Both the position numbers and the translations under genes were made by a program. From Paenibacillus oralis (lineage in GTDB: Bacteria > Bacillota > Bacilli > Paenibacillales > Paenibacillaceae): 64,000 bases of DNA. The notes beneath the pieces were generated by a model, which did not search any database, was not told where the DNA came from, and saw nothing but the letters and a program-made list of their open reading frames with translations. The DNA lies in assembly GCF_003863965.1 (NCBI RefSeq), contig NZ_RRCN01000001.1, positions 4,608,304-4,672,303 on the forward strand, in the 5' to 3' direction. This document shows positions 32,151-41,211 of the stretch, in pieces. The stretch's first letter is position 1. Every line of letters starts with the position of its first letter.

Positions 32151-33950
32151 ATGACGCTGACATCGCTGCGCAAGTGGATATCCTCGCCGAAGCTAAGCAT
32201 TCAGGGGAAAATATTTATCGCCTTCGGGCTGCTTTCGCTGCTGTCCATCGTCTCCGTGACCGGCATCGTTTACGTGAACATGCGCGAGACGATTAAGGCT
32301 AACGCCATCACCTCGGTGTCGGACAGCATCCGCCAGGCCGATGAATCCCTCAACGTGATGTTAAAGGAGGTCGACCGATTGAACACGGTGGCCGTGACCA
32401 ACAAAAACACGGTGATCGACACTGTGTTAAGTCCGAGCGAGGAAATCAGCTACGAATGGTTTCAGGAGCAGAAGCGGATCACCGAGTTTTTGTCCGGGCT
32501 GATCGATTATAAGCCTTATATTTCGCGGATCGCCGTGATCGGCCTGAACGGGAAGGTGTTCTTCGCGGGCGGCCCCTGGATCGACCGGACGTTTCTGGAT
32601 ACGAAGACGATGGAGTATATGCTGCAAAACGGGGAACGCCATGCCTATTTTAAGCAAGGGGGCCCTGCGGATGCCATCTCTGTCGGTCGCGTTCTGCGTT
32701 ATAACCGGGAAACGATCGGCGTGGTGATGGTGGATTTGAATTATGATTTTATCCGCAAGACATACGGCGTGAAACCGACCGCGGACAGCATTCTGTATGT
32801 GCTTGATGAGCAAAATGAGCTCGTCTACCGCTCCGACTCGGCGCCGTCCTCCCTTTCCCCCCAAATGGAAAAAACGATCTATGCCCATCCGGCTTCGGCG
32901 GGCCTGACTGAGCTGGCGGCGGAACAAATCATCGACGGCAAATCCTATATCGTTGTCAGCCGGCGCTCTGACTATACGGGCTGGACCACGCGGGCGCTGA
33001 TCCCGCTTGATTCGCTGCTGAAAGAATCCGTCCGCATCCGCAATCTGATGGTCGAGGTGGCGGCCGTCGTGTTTATCGCCGTTTTAATCGGGACGCTGCA
33101 GATGTCATCCAGGACGACCCTCCACCTCCGCCGCTTGAAAACGATGATGACACGGGTCAAAGACGGAAATCTGGATTTTCCGAAAACGGAGATCGGCACC
33201 AAAGACGAAATCGGCGAATTGTACCGGGTTTTTATCAGCATGGTCGACGAGTTGAAACGGCTGATGGAAGGGATTCGCGTCAGCGAGCAGGCCAAGCGGG
33301 AGGCGGAGCTGACCGCTCTACAAGCGCAGATCCGCCCGCATTTTTTGTACAATTCGCTGAACACGATCAAATATTTGGCCAAGCTGAACGGGGCCCCCAA
33401 TATTGAAGAGGTGTCCGGATCGTTGATCGAACTGATGCGCGGCGTGCTCGGCAACTCGAATGAATTTCTCACCGTGCGGGAGGAACTGGACTATGTTTCC
33501 TGCTACGTTTCGATCGTGAAATACAGGTTTATGGAGCCGATTCCGGTTCATATGCAGATTGAAGATGACGCCCTGCTGGAGTGCCGGGTTCTCAAGCTGA
33601 TGCTGCAGCCGATCGTGGAGAACGCGTTGATGCACGGCCTTGGCGCGTCGGCTTCCGGGGGATTCGTGGTGATCCGCGTCTACGAGGAGGAAGGCGATCT
33701 GAAAATCGAGGTCATGGACAACGGCAAGGGTATGTCCTGGGAACAAATCGACGCCTTGCTCGGGACGAAGGGGGAAATCCCGTCGCGTTTTAGCGGCATG
33801 GGCGTACGCAACGTGCATGAGCGGATCGTTCGTATGTACGGGGAGCCGTATGGCGTCAAGGTGTTCAGCGAAGAGGGGCTGTATACGAAGGTGGAGATCC
33901 GCTTCCCCCGGCTGTGGAATCCGGAAACTCAAGCGAAAGAGGTGGGCTGA
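32151..33950 (+). CDS. yesM: sensor histidine kinase, YesM/LytS-like
   Basis: Membrane sensor kinase that controls the adjacent sugar-import genes. The start is the ATG at 32151, with AAAAGGAG 8 bp upstream; the GTG at 32142 lies within the ribosome site. The 599 residues comprise a first membrane helix (about 22-44), an extracytoplasmic Cache-like sensor (to about 300), a second helix near 306-325, HAMP (about 330-380), and a His kinase domain with the phosphorylated His in RPHFLYNSLNTIKYLAKL. The ATPase has VENALMHGLG, the MDNGKGMSWEQI N/G box and SGMGVRNVHERIVRMYG. The response regulator follows 3 bp later. Confidence 0.9.
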   Translation: MTLTSLRKWISSPKLSIQGKIFIAFGLLSLLSIVSVTGIVYVNMRETIKANAITSVSDSIRQADESLNVMLKEVDRLNTVAVTNKNTVIDTVLSPSEEISYEWFQEQKRITEFLSGLIDYKPYISRIAVIGLNGKVFFAGGPWIDRTFLDTKTMEYMLQNGERHAYFKQGGPADAISVGRVLRYNRETIGVVMVDLNYDFIRKTYGVKPTADSILYVLDEQNELVYRSDSAPSSLSPQMEKTIYAHPASAGLTELAAEQIIDGKSYIVVSRRSDYTGWTTRALIPLDSLLKESVRIRNLMVEVAAVVFIAVLIGTLQMSSRTTLHLRRLKTMMTRVKDGNLDFPKTEIGTKDEIGELYRVFISMVDELKRLMEGIRVSEQAKREAELTALQAQIRPHFLYNSLNTIKYLAKLNGAPNIEEVSGSLIELMRGVLGNSNEFLTVREELDYVSCYVSIVKYRFMEPIPVHMQIEDDALLECRVLKLMLQPIVENALMHGLGASASGGFVVIRVYEEEGDLKIEVMDNGKGMSWEQIDALLGTKGEIPSRFSGMGVRNVHERIVRMYGEPYGVKVFSEEGLYTKVEIRFPRLWNPETQAKEVG

Positions 33951-33953
33951 ATC

Positions 33954-35558
33954 ATGTTTCAAGTGCTGTTGGTTGATGACGAGCCTTTGGTCCATCAACA
34001 TGTATGGACCTTGTCGGATTGGCGAAGCCACGGTTTCGAGCTGTGCGGCGAAGCCTATAACGGCGAAACGGCGCTGCGGATGATCGAACGAACCCGGCCT
34101 CATGTCGCCATCATCGACGTGAATATGCCGGGCATGAATGGGGTAGAGCTCCAGCGGGCGATCGGGGAGCGGTTTCCTTCCGTCAAAACGATCATGCTCA
34201 GCAGCTACGACGATTACGACTATGTACGCGAATGCCTGAAAAACGGAGCGGCCGATTATTTGCTGAAGCACCGGCTGGACGGCGAAACGCTGATGGCCGT
34301 GTTGCGTAAGGCAGTCCGGGAAGTGGAGCAGCGGGAGCGGCTGATAGAGAGCCGGGGCGGGGACCGGGAAATGGCGGCAAGCGCCGGTCCGCAGCTGATT
34401 CGCGAGCATATCGCAGGTTTGCTGCGGGGAAAACCCGGCCCGGCCAGGGAGCTGGAAGCCTATGCCCGGCAGAGCGGCCTGTTTGCGGGCGCGGTCTGCT
34501 ATACAGCGGCGGCGGTGCAAATCGTCTCCTTTCGGCTGCTGACGGAATCGCACAGCGACGTGGAGACGAACCGGCTGATGCAGCAGGCCGTTGACGTCAT
34601 GCAGCAAAGTTTGAGCGATCTCCCGGGAGCCACGGCGGCTTACGTTGGAAATGGACGCTTGGCTGTTGTCCTGGCGTTCCAGGACCGCAGCGAACAAGCC
34701 GCCGCAAGCGAGGCCGCCAGGCGGATGAGCAAGCTGCGCCACTCGCTTGAGCTGTTCCTGAATCTGAAGTGCATCTATGCCGTCGGCCACTTCTGCGGCA
34801 GCATGCCGCAGCTCGCAGCCAGCTACCGCTCGGCCGAGCGGGCCTTGGACGCCCCCCCGGCGGGGGAGAAAACGGGGAACAACACCGAGCGCGTCGCTTT
34901 GACCATCGAGGAGCAGAAGCAGCTGCTGCTTTCCCTAGAAAATCTGGACAAAGAAGGCGCGCTGCGGTTGATCGCCTCCGTGTTTGCCAGCGTACGCCGG
35001 CAGCCGCTCCATGCCCAGCCGGTGCAAATGATCGTTAGCGAGCTGCTCTCGATCGCGGACAAGGCGCGGAAAAAATGGCTGCCGGGGGAGGAAACCGCCG
35101 CGGGCGGATGGCCGCCGCGCACGGCATTGGGGAAGATCGGCACTGTGGAGGAACTGGAGAGGTGGATCTCGTCTTATTATGAAGCTCTGCTGGAACGTCT
35201 GAAAGGGGAGCGTGCGGCCGGCCCGTATTCGCGGCATGTGTCGCAGGCGATCATGCTGATTCTGGAACGGTACCAGAGCTATATTACCCTGGAGCTGGCG
35301 GCCGGGGCGATCGGGCTGAATCCTTCGTATTTGAGCCGGATATTTAAAGAAGAAACGGGGGCGACGTTCTCCGAGTACGTCAACCGGGTGCGCATCGACG
35401 CGAGCCGCAAACTGCTGGAAAGCGGGCGTAATTCGGTCAAGCAAATCAGCAGCCAGGTGGGCTTTACGACATACAATTATTTTTTCAAAGTGTTCAAGGA
35501 ACTGACCGGGATGACGCCGCACGACTATATGAACCGGCCCGTAAAAAAAGTGGAGTAA
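33954..35558 (+). CDS. yesN: response regulator, YesN-like with AraC output domain
   Basis: Partner of the preceding kinase. The receiver domain (residues 1-120) has the acidic pair DDEP near the N-terminus, the phosphorylated Asp in VAIIDVNMPGMNG (about residue 55) and the conserved Lys in ADYLLKHRLDGE. A central region of about 280 residues without clear motifs, partly helical, follows. The last 100 residues form the AraC DNA-binding domain: ITLELAAGAIGLNPSYLSRI, KQISSQVGFTTYNYFFKVFK, TGMTPHDYMN. The 534-residue length matches the YesN class. It probably activates the binding-protein and permease genes downstream. Confidence 0.9.
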   Translation: MFQVLLVDDEPLVHQHVWTLSDWRSHGFELCGEAYNGETALRMIERTRPHVAIIDVNMPGMNGVELQRAIGERFPSVKTIMLSSYDDYDYVRECLKNGAADYLLKHRLDGETLMAVLRKAVREVEQRERLIESRGGDREMAASAGPQLIREHIAGLLRGKPGPARELEAYARQSGLFAGAVCYTAAAVQIVSFRLLTESHSDVETNRLMQQAVDVMQQSLSDLPGATAAYVGNGRLAVVLAFQDRSEQAAASEAARRMSKLRHSLELFLNLKCIYAVGHFCGSMPQLAASYRSAERALDAPPAGEKTGNNTERVALTIEEQKQLLLSLENLDKEGALRLIASVFASVRRQPLHAQPVQMIVSELLSIADKARKKWLPGEETAAGGWPPRTALGKIGTVEELERWISSYYEALLERLKGERAAGPYSRHVSQAIMLILERYQSYITLELAAGAIGLNPSYLSRIFKEETGATFSEYVNRVRIDASRKLLESGRNSVKQISSQVGFTTYNYFFKVFKELTGMTPHDYMNRPVKKVE

Positions 35559-35577
35559 ATAGTCATATTTTTATAAT

Positions 35578-35632
35578 TTGCGGTCTCCGGCGGCTGAACT
35601 ATAATGAACGCACACCGCAGGAAACGCTTACA
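35578..35632 (+). promoter_or_regulatory. promoter and cre site of the arabinan uptake operon
   Basis: TTGCGG (35578-35583), 16 bp and TATAAT (35600-35605) form a promoter with a weak -35, as expected for activation by YesN. AGGAAACGCTTACA (35619-35632), 13 of 14 positions or better against cre, lies just past the start point and would allow CcpA road-block repression. Confidence 0.6.
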
Positions 35633-35669
35633 TCATTCGTTCGGTGACAAGAAAAGGAGGTCGTAAGCA

Positions 35670-37241
35670 ATGCGTAAACCATGGAGAAGATCGGCATTAA
35701 GCATAATGGTCATCGCCGGTTTGGTGCTGGGCGGGTGCAGCTCCGGCGCCGGAAAAAACAACGAGGCCGCTCCGCAGGCGGCGACGGCTAATGAGGTCAG
35801 CAAGGACGGTTTTCCGATCGTACAGGAACCGATTCAGTTGACGATGTTCACCCGGATTGCCCCGGTAAACGGGCCGTTTAAAGATATGCCGGTGTTTCAG
35901 GACTACGAGAAAATGAGCCATATGCAGGTAAAATTCATCGAAGCGCCAACGGACGGTTTTCAGGAGAAGAAAAACCTGCTGTTCGCGTCCAACGAGCTTC
36001 CCGACGCTTTGTACCGCTCCGGGCTGACGCCTTTGGAAGCGGTTCGCTACGGAGCGGGCGGCCAATTGATCCCGCTGGAAGACTTGATTGCCGAATACGC
36101 TCCCAATTTAACGAAGCTGATGGAGCAGTACCCGGAAATCCGCGCCGCGATCACCACGCCGGAAGGGCATATTTATGCGGTTCCGGGCATCGTGACGTTG
36201 GCCGCGGCGCGTACGGACAAGAAGTGGATCAACAAAGCGTGGCTGGAAAAGCTGAACCTGAAGGAACCGGAGACGACGGATGAGCTTTATGATGTGCTGG
36301 TGGCCTTCCGGGATCAGGATCCGAACGGAAACGGCCAAAAGGACGAAATTCCGCTGACCGCCCGCGTCGGGCTGCATATCGTCACGATGATGAGCGGGTC
36401 GTTTGGCCTGGACCAGCAGCTCGGCTACAACATTAACATCGTCGACGGCCAGGTGAAAATTTGGATGGGCAGCGACCGCAACAAAGAGATGCTGATGTAC
36501 CTGAACAAGCTTTATAAAGAGAAGCTGCTCGATCCGGAAGTGTTCTCGCATACGGAAGCGCAATATTTGGCCAAACAGGGCTCGGGTAAAACGGGCGTGT
36601 TCTTTGATCAGACGAACAACAACTTCCTGCCGATTGCGGATCAATATGAAGGGATCGCACCTCCCGCAGGGCCGCACGGGGACCGGCTGCAAGCCCAGGC
36701 ATTGCCGGTGCCGCGGGATTTCGGAGCTTTTGCGATCACTTCGGTCAATAAATACCCGGAAGCGACCATGCGCTGGATCGATTATTTCTTTAGCGACGAA
36801 GGAGCTACGCTGCTGCGGTTCGGCCGGGAGGGCGAGCATTATGAACTGAAAGACGGCATTCCCTATTACAAGGAGGAGTACTCGACATCGGAGACGCAGC
36901 CGAAAATCACCCCGTACGCCGGAGGAGGAGCGCCGCACCTGATCAGCGAAAAGGTCGCTTCCTACATCAATCCTCCGCAGGTACAGGAGGCGCAGCAAAA
37001 GCTCGATCCTTATATGCCGCAGGTTCGCTACGCCGCCCCGATGTTTGATGAAAAGACGGCGCAGGAGGTCAATATCCTGCGTACCGACATCGATAAGTAT
37101 TACGAAGAGCAAAGCACGAAGTTTATCGCCGGGGCGCTCAGCTTCGACAAATGGGATGAATTCCAGTCCACACTGAAGAAGATGAAAATTGACGAGCTGG
37201 AGAAGCTGTATCAGGAAGCTTACGGCAAGATGCAGAAGTGA
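35670..37241 (+). CDS. extracellular solute-binding lipoprotein of a sugar ABC importer (LplA-like)
   Basis: Captures oligosaccharides outside the membrane and delivers them to the two permeases encoded next. The signal peptide ends with the lipobox LVLGGCSSG, placing the lipidated Cys near residue 23. The 523-residue size and the calcium-binding-like loop DQDPNGNGQKDE near residue 211 are typical of family 1 binding proteins of Paenibacillus. The protein has GEHYELKDGIPYY in the C-terminal lobe. An AAAAGGAGGTCG ribosome site precedes the ATG. It is the first gene of the operon behind the promoter at 35578. Confidence 0.9.
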   Translation: MRKPWRRSALSIMVIAGLVLGGCSSGAGKNNEAAPQAATANEVSKDGFPIVQEPIQLTMFTRIAPVNGPFKDMPVFQDYEKMSHMQVKFIEAPTDGFQEKKNLLFASNELPDALYRSGLTPLEAVRYGAGGQLIPLEDLIAEYAPNLTKLMEQYPEIRAAITTPEGHIYAVPGIVTLAAARTDKKWINKAWLEKLNLKEPETTDELYDVLVAFRDQDPNGNGQKDEIPLTARVGLHIVTMMSGSFGLDQQLGYNINIVDGQVKIWMGSDRNKEMLMYLNKLYKEKLLDPEVFSHTEAQYLAKQGSGKTGVFFDQTNNNFLPIADQYEGIAPPAGPHGDRLQAQALPVPRDFGAFAITSVNKYPEATMRWIDYFFSDEGATLLRFGREGEHYELKDGIPYYKEEYSTSETQPKITPYAGGGAPHLISEKVASYINPPQVQEAQQKLDPYMPQVRYAAPMFDEKTAQEVNILRTDIDKYYEEQSTKFIAGALSFDKWDEFQSTLKKMKIDELEKLYQEAYGKMQK

Positions 37242-37274
37242 TGCGGATCTTTTTCGGATAAGGAGTGGATTCCC

Positions 37275-38234
37275 ATGAAAAACACAGAGGCCCCGTTAGC
37301 GGCCGCGGTGCCCCGTAATCGTCCGAAACGGGGCGCCCGGCTGGCCCGGGAGATCGCCAAAAGGTATGACCTGTACCTTATGCTGCTTTTGCCGATAGCC
37401 TGGTACTTGCTATTCCACTACGGTCCGCTCTACGGGCTGCAGATCGCCTTCAAAAATTTCAATCCGGCGAAAGGGATCGCCGGCAGCGAATGGGTCGGCT
37501 TCGATCACTTTACGCGCTTTTTCGATTCGTATTATTTCTGGCGGCTGCTGTGGAATACGCTGTCCATTAATCTGTTTTCTTTGGCTGTAGCCTTTCCGAT
37601 TCCGATTTTGCTGGCGCTGCTGATCGGCGAGATCAGGAGCAAAGCATACAGCAAACTGCTGCAAAACATCACTTATATCCCGCACTTCATTTCGGTGGTC
37701 GTTATCGTGGGCATCCTGACGGTGCTGCTGTCGCCCGCCGGCCCGGTCAACCAGCTGATTCAGGCGTTTGGCGGCGAACCGGTCCGGTTTATGGAATCTG
37801 CCGGCTGGTTCAAAACCGTTTTTATCGGTTCGAACATCTGGCAGAACATGGGCTGGCAATCGATTATTTATATTGCGGCGCTTAGCGGGATCAATCCGCA
37901 GCTGTACGAAGCGGCCAAGATGGACGGGGCTTCCCGGCTGCGGCGTATCTGGCACGTTTCTTTGCCGGGGATCGTGCCGGTCATCGTTATTTTGCTGATC
38001 CTCGACGTGGGGCAGTTTATGAACATCGGGTTCGAAAAAATATTGCTGATGCAAAACAATTTAAATCTCGAATCGAGCGACGTGATTTCCACGTTCGTGT
38101 ACAAGACCGGGATTTTACAAGGGGAATACAGCTACACGGCGGCGATCGGGCTGTTCAACTCGGTGATCAACCTGACGCTGTTGCTTCTGGTGAACCGCTT
38201 TGCCCGCAAAACGTCGGAGACGAGTTTATGGTAA
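37275..38234 (+). CDS. sugar ABC transporter permease (LplB-like)
   Basis: First membrane subunit of the importer, 319 residues with six predicted helices. The cytoplasmic coupling motif for the ATPase is EAAKMDGASRLRRIWHVSLP near residue 215. LLLPIAWYLLFHYGPLYGLQ at the N-terminus is characteristic of the LplB/YteP type. No ATPase gene is found in this locus. Such Firmicute importers use a shared MsmX-type ATPase encoded elsewhere. Confidence 0.92.
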   Translation: MKNTEAPLAAAVPRNRPKRGARLAREIAKRYDLYLMLLLPIAWYLLFHYGPLYGLQIAFKNFNPAKGIAGSEWVGFDHFTRFFDSYYFWRLLWNTLSINLFSLAVAFPIPILLALLIGEIRSKAYSKLLQNITYIPHFISVVVIVGILTVLLSPAGPVNQLIQAFGGEPVRFMESAGWFKTVFIGSNIWQNMGWQSIIYIAALSGINPQLYEAAKMDGASRLRRIWHVSLPGIVPVIVILLILDVGQFMNIGFEKILLMQNNLNLESSDVISTFVYKTGILQGEYSYTAAIGLFNSVINLTLLLLVNRFARKTSETSLW

Positions 38235-38248
38235 AGGAGGCGGGGCAA

Positions 38249-39154
38249 ATGTCCAAACGAGCTGCGGCGCCCGAAGCGCAGGCTGGCCCGGCCGATGAAC
38301 GGTGGTTTGATTGGCTTGTGTACCTGATCGCGGCGGTCATTATCGTCATCGTGTTGTATCCGCTGCTGTTTGTGGTCAGCGCTTCATTCAGCGATCCGGC
38401 GAAGGTGCTGGGCGGGGAAGTGTGGCTGCTGCCGAAGGGCGTTACGCTTGACGCTTACGCCAACATTTTGGATAACGATAAAATTTGGAGAGGGTATGCC
38501 AATTCGATTGTATATACGGCGGTCGGCACGGCCGTCAACATCGTTATGACGCTGCTGGCGGCGTACCCGCTGTCGCGCCCGGATCTGCCCCTCCGCAAAG
38601 GGCTGATGCTGATCGTGACGCTGACGATGTTTTTCAGCGGCGGGCTGATTCCGGCCTATCTGCTGGTCAAAGACCTGGGGATGGTCGATACGATGTGGGC
38701 CTTGATCGTGCCGGGAGCGATTTCGACGTACAATCTGATCGTCATGCGGACGTATTTCCAGTCCAGCATTCCCTGGGAGCTCCAGGAAGCCGCCCATATG
38801 GACGGCTGCTCCAACTGGCGGCTGCTCGTCAGCATCATTTTGCCGTTGTCGAAGCCGATCCTGGCGGTGATGGTGTTGTTTTACGCGGTTGGCCATTGGA
38901 ATTCGTTTTTTAACGCGCTCATATATATCCGCAGTGAAGAACTGTATCCGCTGCAGCTGGTGCTGCGCGAAATTTTGCTGATCAGCCAGTCGGACGCGGT
39001 GGACGGACTCGTGGGGATGGAGGACAAGGTTTTGCTGGCGGAGAGCATCAAATACGCGGTCATAATTGTCTCCAGCCTGCCGGTGCTCATCATGTATCCG
39101 TTTGTGCAGCGGCATTTTGTCAAAGGTGTGATGATCGGCTCGATTAAAGGTTAA
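38249..39154 (+). CDS. sugar ABC transporter permease (YtcP/LplC-like)
   Basis: Second membrane subunit, 301 residues. The start is at 38249 because AAAGGAGG is 8 bp upstream and lies inside the first seven codons of a longer frame that overlaps the LplB stop. Six helices are predicted. The coupling motif is ELQEAAHMDGCSNWRLLVSI near residue 185, and the C-terminal YPFVQRHFVKGVMIGSIKG is the usual ending of this family. It forms a heterodimer with the previous product. Confidence 0.92.
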   Translation: MSKRAAAPEAQAGPADERWFDWLVYLIAAVIIVIVLYPLLFVVSASFSDPAKVLGGEVWLLPKGVTLDAYANILDNDKIWRGYANSIVYTAVGTAVNIVMTLLAAYPLSRPDLPLRKGLMLIVTLTMFFSGGLIPAYLLVKDLGMVDTMWALIVPGAISTYNLIVMRTYFQSSIPWELQEAAHMDGCSNWRLLVSIILPLSKPILAVMVLFYAVGHWNSFFNALIYIRSEELYPLQLVLREILLISQSDAVDGLVGMEDKVLLAESIKYAVIIVSSLPVLIMYPFVQRHFVKGVMIGSIKG

Positions 39155-39186
39155 ATGGCGAGGGAAAAAAGCTGGGAGGGATCAGG

Positions 39187-41211
39187 TTGAAGGCAAACGC
39201 GAGGATTACGATCGATGGCGGCCGGGCCAGCGGGCATACGGTGAACCCGTACCTGTTCGGGCACTTCGTGGAGGATATCCGCGACCATATGGAGGCGATG
39301 CTGGCCTATCCGCTGAAGGACATGGATTTTGAAAGCGATGCCGAGGGGAGAGGCGCGGTTTCCGGGGGCTGGAGCGCCTATACGAACGGGCGGAACACCC
39401 GGTACGCTTTGGAGGCGCCGGCGCCGAAGCATTCGGGCCGCGCCGTGCGCATCCGCATCTTGAGCGATGACGAGGCGTATGCCGGGATCGCGCAGGCGGC
39501 CGCTTTGAAAGGGCCGGTCGAATATGCGGTGCGCTTGGTGGCGCGGGCGTCGGTCGAGCTGAAGTACGTGATCGTCGAGGCGGCGGACCGGCGCACGGGA
39601 GAGCTGCTTGGGCTTGTTAGGATCGATCTGGGCAGCCATAACTGGCGGGAATACGAGGCGAAGCTGTCCGTCCCCCGCGCCTGCGCCGACGCCGAAATCA
39701 GGGTGTACGTGCCGGCCGATCATCCGAGGTGGAATGACCACGTATCCACCGGCATGCTGTGGCTCGATCACGTGTCCCTGCTGCCCGCGGATCACATCGG
39801 CGGGGTGAAGCGCGAGGTGCTGGAGATGACGCGGTCGCTGAACGCCGGGATGATGAGGCTGGCCGGCAATTACATCAGCGCCTACCACTTCGAGCATGGC
39901 GTCGGCCCTGTGTTGGAGCGGCCCGTGATGTACAACGAAGCATGGGGCGGGTGGACGTGCAAGTATTTTGGCACAGACGAATTTATCCGCTTTTGCCGGG
40001 AGCTTCAGGTGGAGCCGCTGATCTGCGTCAACGACGGATCGGGGACGCCCGAGGAAGCCGCGCGCTGGGTGGAATACTGCAACGGCGGCAGCGATACCCC
40101 GATGGGGGCGAAGCGGGCGGCGAACGGTCATCCCGAGCCGTACGACGTCCGGTATTGGGAGATCGGCAACGAGGTGTGGGGGGATTTTCAGGTCGGAACT
40201 TGTCCTGCGGACCGGTTTGCAGAGCGGTGCGTAACGTTTGCCGAGGCGATGAAAGCGGTGGAGCCGTCGCTTGTGATCTTGGCCTGTGGGCATACCGATC
40301 AGGAATGGAACCGGGCGGTGCTTGATATCGCGGGTGAACATATCGATTATTTGACCCTGCACTTGTACCACGGCTACGGACGTTTCGGGATGAACCGGGA
40401 TACGCCCGCCGAGGAGCGCTATAAAGCGATCGCCTCCTTCTCCGAGTGGACCCGGGAGGACCTCCGGCGGACGGTAGAGCAGATCCGCGCGAACGAGAAG
40501 CATCGCCATGTGAAGCTGGCGGTCACCGAATACAACACGATGTATTTTCCGAACACGGTGCGGAAAGGGCTGCCGGATGAGCATACGCTGGGTGCCGCGG
40601 TGGCGAATGCCGCCAATCTCAACGAGATGCTGCGCGCCAGCGATCTGGTGCACATCGGCAGTTTTTCCGATCTCGTAAACGGCTGGCTTGGCGGCTGCAT
40701 TCGCGTGGGCGATTATTACGCCGACCAATATTGCGGCAAAACGCCGGGCTGGAGCGGCCATCCTTTGACCGTATACGGAACGCCTACCTATGAAGTGATG
40801 AAGCTGTACGCGAACCGGGACATCCGGCGCCTGCTTCCCGCCGACGTGGCCTGCGGCACCTTCTCCGTGCGCGCGAATAAGCCGGCTCCGTTTGATCTCG
40901 GTGCGCTGCCGGATCTGGACGTGGCGGCGTGCGTGAATGAAGACGGGAGCGTAGTTACCGTCTTTATCGTGAACCGCAGCCTCGAGGAAGTCCATGCCGA
41001 ACTGAATCTGCTCGGCATGGAGCCGTCCGGAGAGACGCTGCTGCTGCACGAAATTACGGGCGCTTCCTTCGAAGCGATCAATTCCGTCTTCGATCCGCAA
41101 CGAATCGTCTGCCAATCGCGGATGGTGCCGCTTGATGCCTGGCGGCAAGGTTATCCGCTGCGTCCGGCGTCGGTTTATGCGCTGGAGATTAGAACAGGAG
41201 GAGAACAGTGA
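39187..41211 (+). CDS. GH51 family alpha-L-arabinofuranosidase
   Basis: Removes terminal alpha-L-arabinofuranosyl residues from arabinan or arabinoxylan fragments. The 674-residue protein is on the long side for GH51, because a carbohydrate-binding-like beta domain (about residues 50-190) precedes the barrel. The catalytic acid/base Glu is in RYWEIGNEVWG near residue 325, and the nucleophile Glu is in KLAVTEYNTMYFP near residue 446. The N-terminal NPYLFGHFVEDIRDHMEAML is also typical. There is no signal peptide, so it works on imported oligosaccharides. It uses a TTG start with GGGAGGG 6 bp upstream, 32 bp after the permease, and shares a GTGA overlap with the next gene. Confidence 0.88.
   Translation: MKANARITIDGGRASGHTVNPYLFGHFVEDIRDHMEAMLAYPLKDMDFESDAEGRGAVSGGWSAYTNGRNTRYALEAPAPKHSGRAVRIRILSDDEAYAGIAQAAALKGPVEYAVRLVARASVELKYVIVEAADRRTGELLGLVRIDLGSHNWREYEAKLSVPRACADAEIRVYVPADHPRWNDHVSTGMLWLDHVSLLPADHIGGVKREVLEMTRSLNAGMMRLAGNYISAYHFEHGVGPVLERPVMYNEAWGGWTCKYFGTDEFIRFCRELQVEPLICVNDGSGTPEEAARWVEYCNGGSDTPMGAKRAANGHPEPYDVRYWEIGNEVWGDFQVGTCPADRFAERCVTFAEAMKAVEPSLVILACGHTDQEWNRAVLDIAGEHIDYLTLHLYHGYGRFGMNRDTPAEERYKAIASFSEWTREDLRRTVEQIRANEKHRHVKLAVTEYNTMYFPNTVRKGLPDEHTLGAAVANAANLNEMLRASDLVHIGSFSDLVNGWLGGCIRVGDYYADQYCGKTPGWSGHPLTVYGTPTYEVMKLYANRDIRRLLPADVACGTFSVRANKPAPFDLGALPDLDVAACVNEDGSVVTVFIVNRSLEEVHAELNLLGMEPSGETLLLHEITGASFEAINSVFDPQRIVCQSRMVPLDAWRQGYPLRPASVYALEIRTGGEQ

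Noticed and set aside
33318-34790. 490-codon open frame antisense to the YesM/YesN junction
   Set aside because: It spans two convincing genes and their intergenic stop region without a start signal, so it is a shadow.
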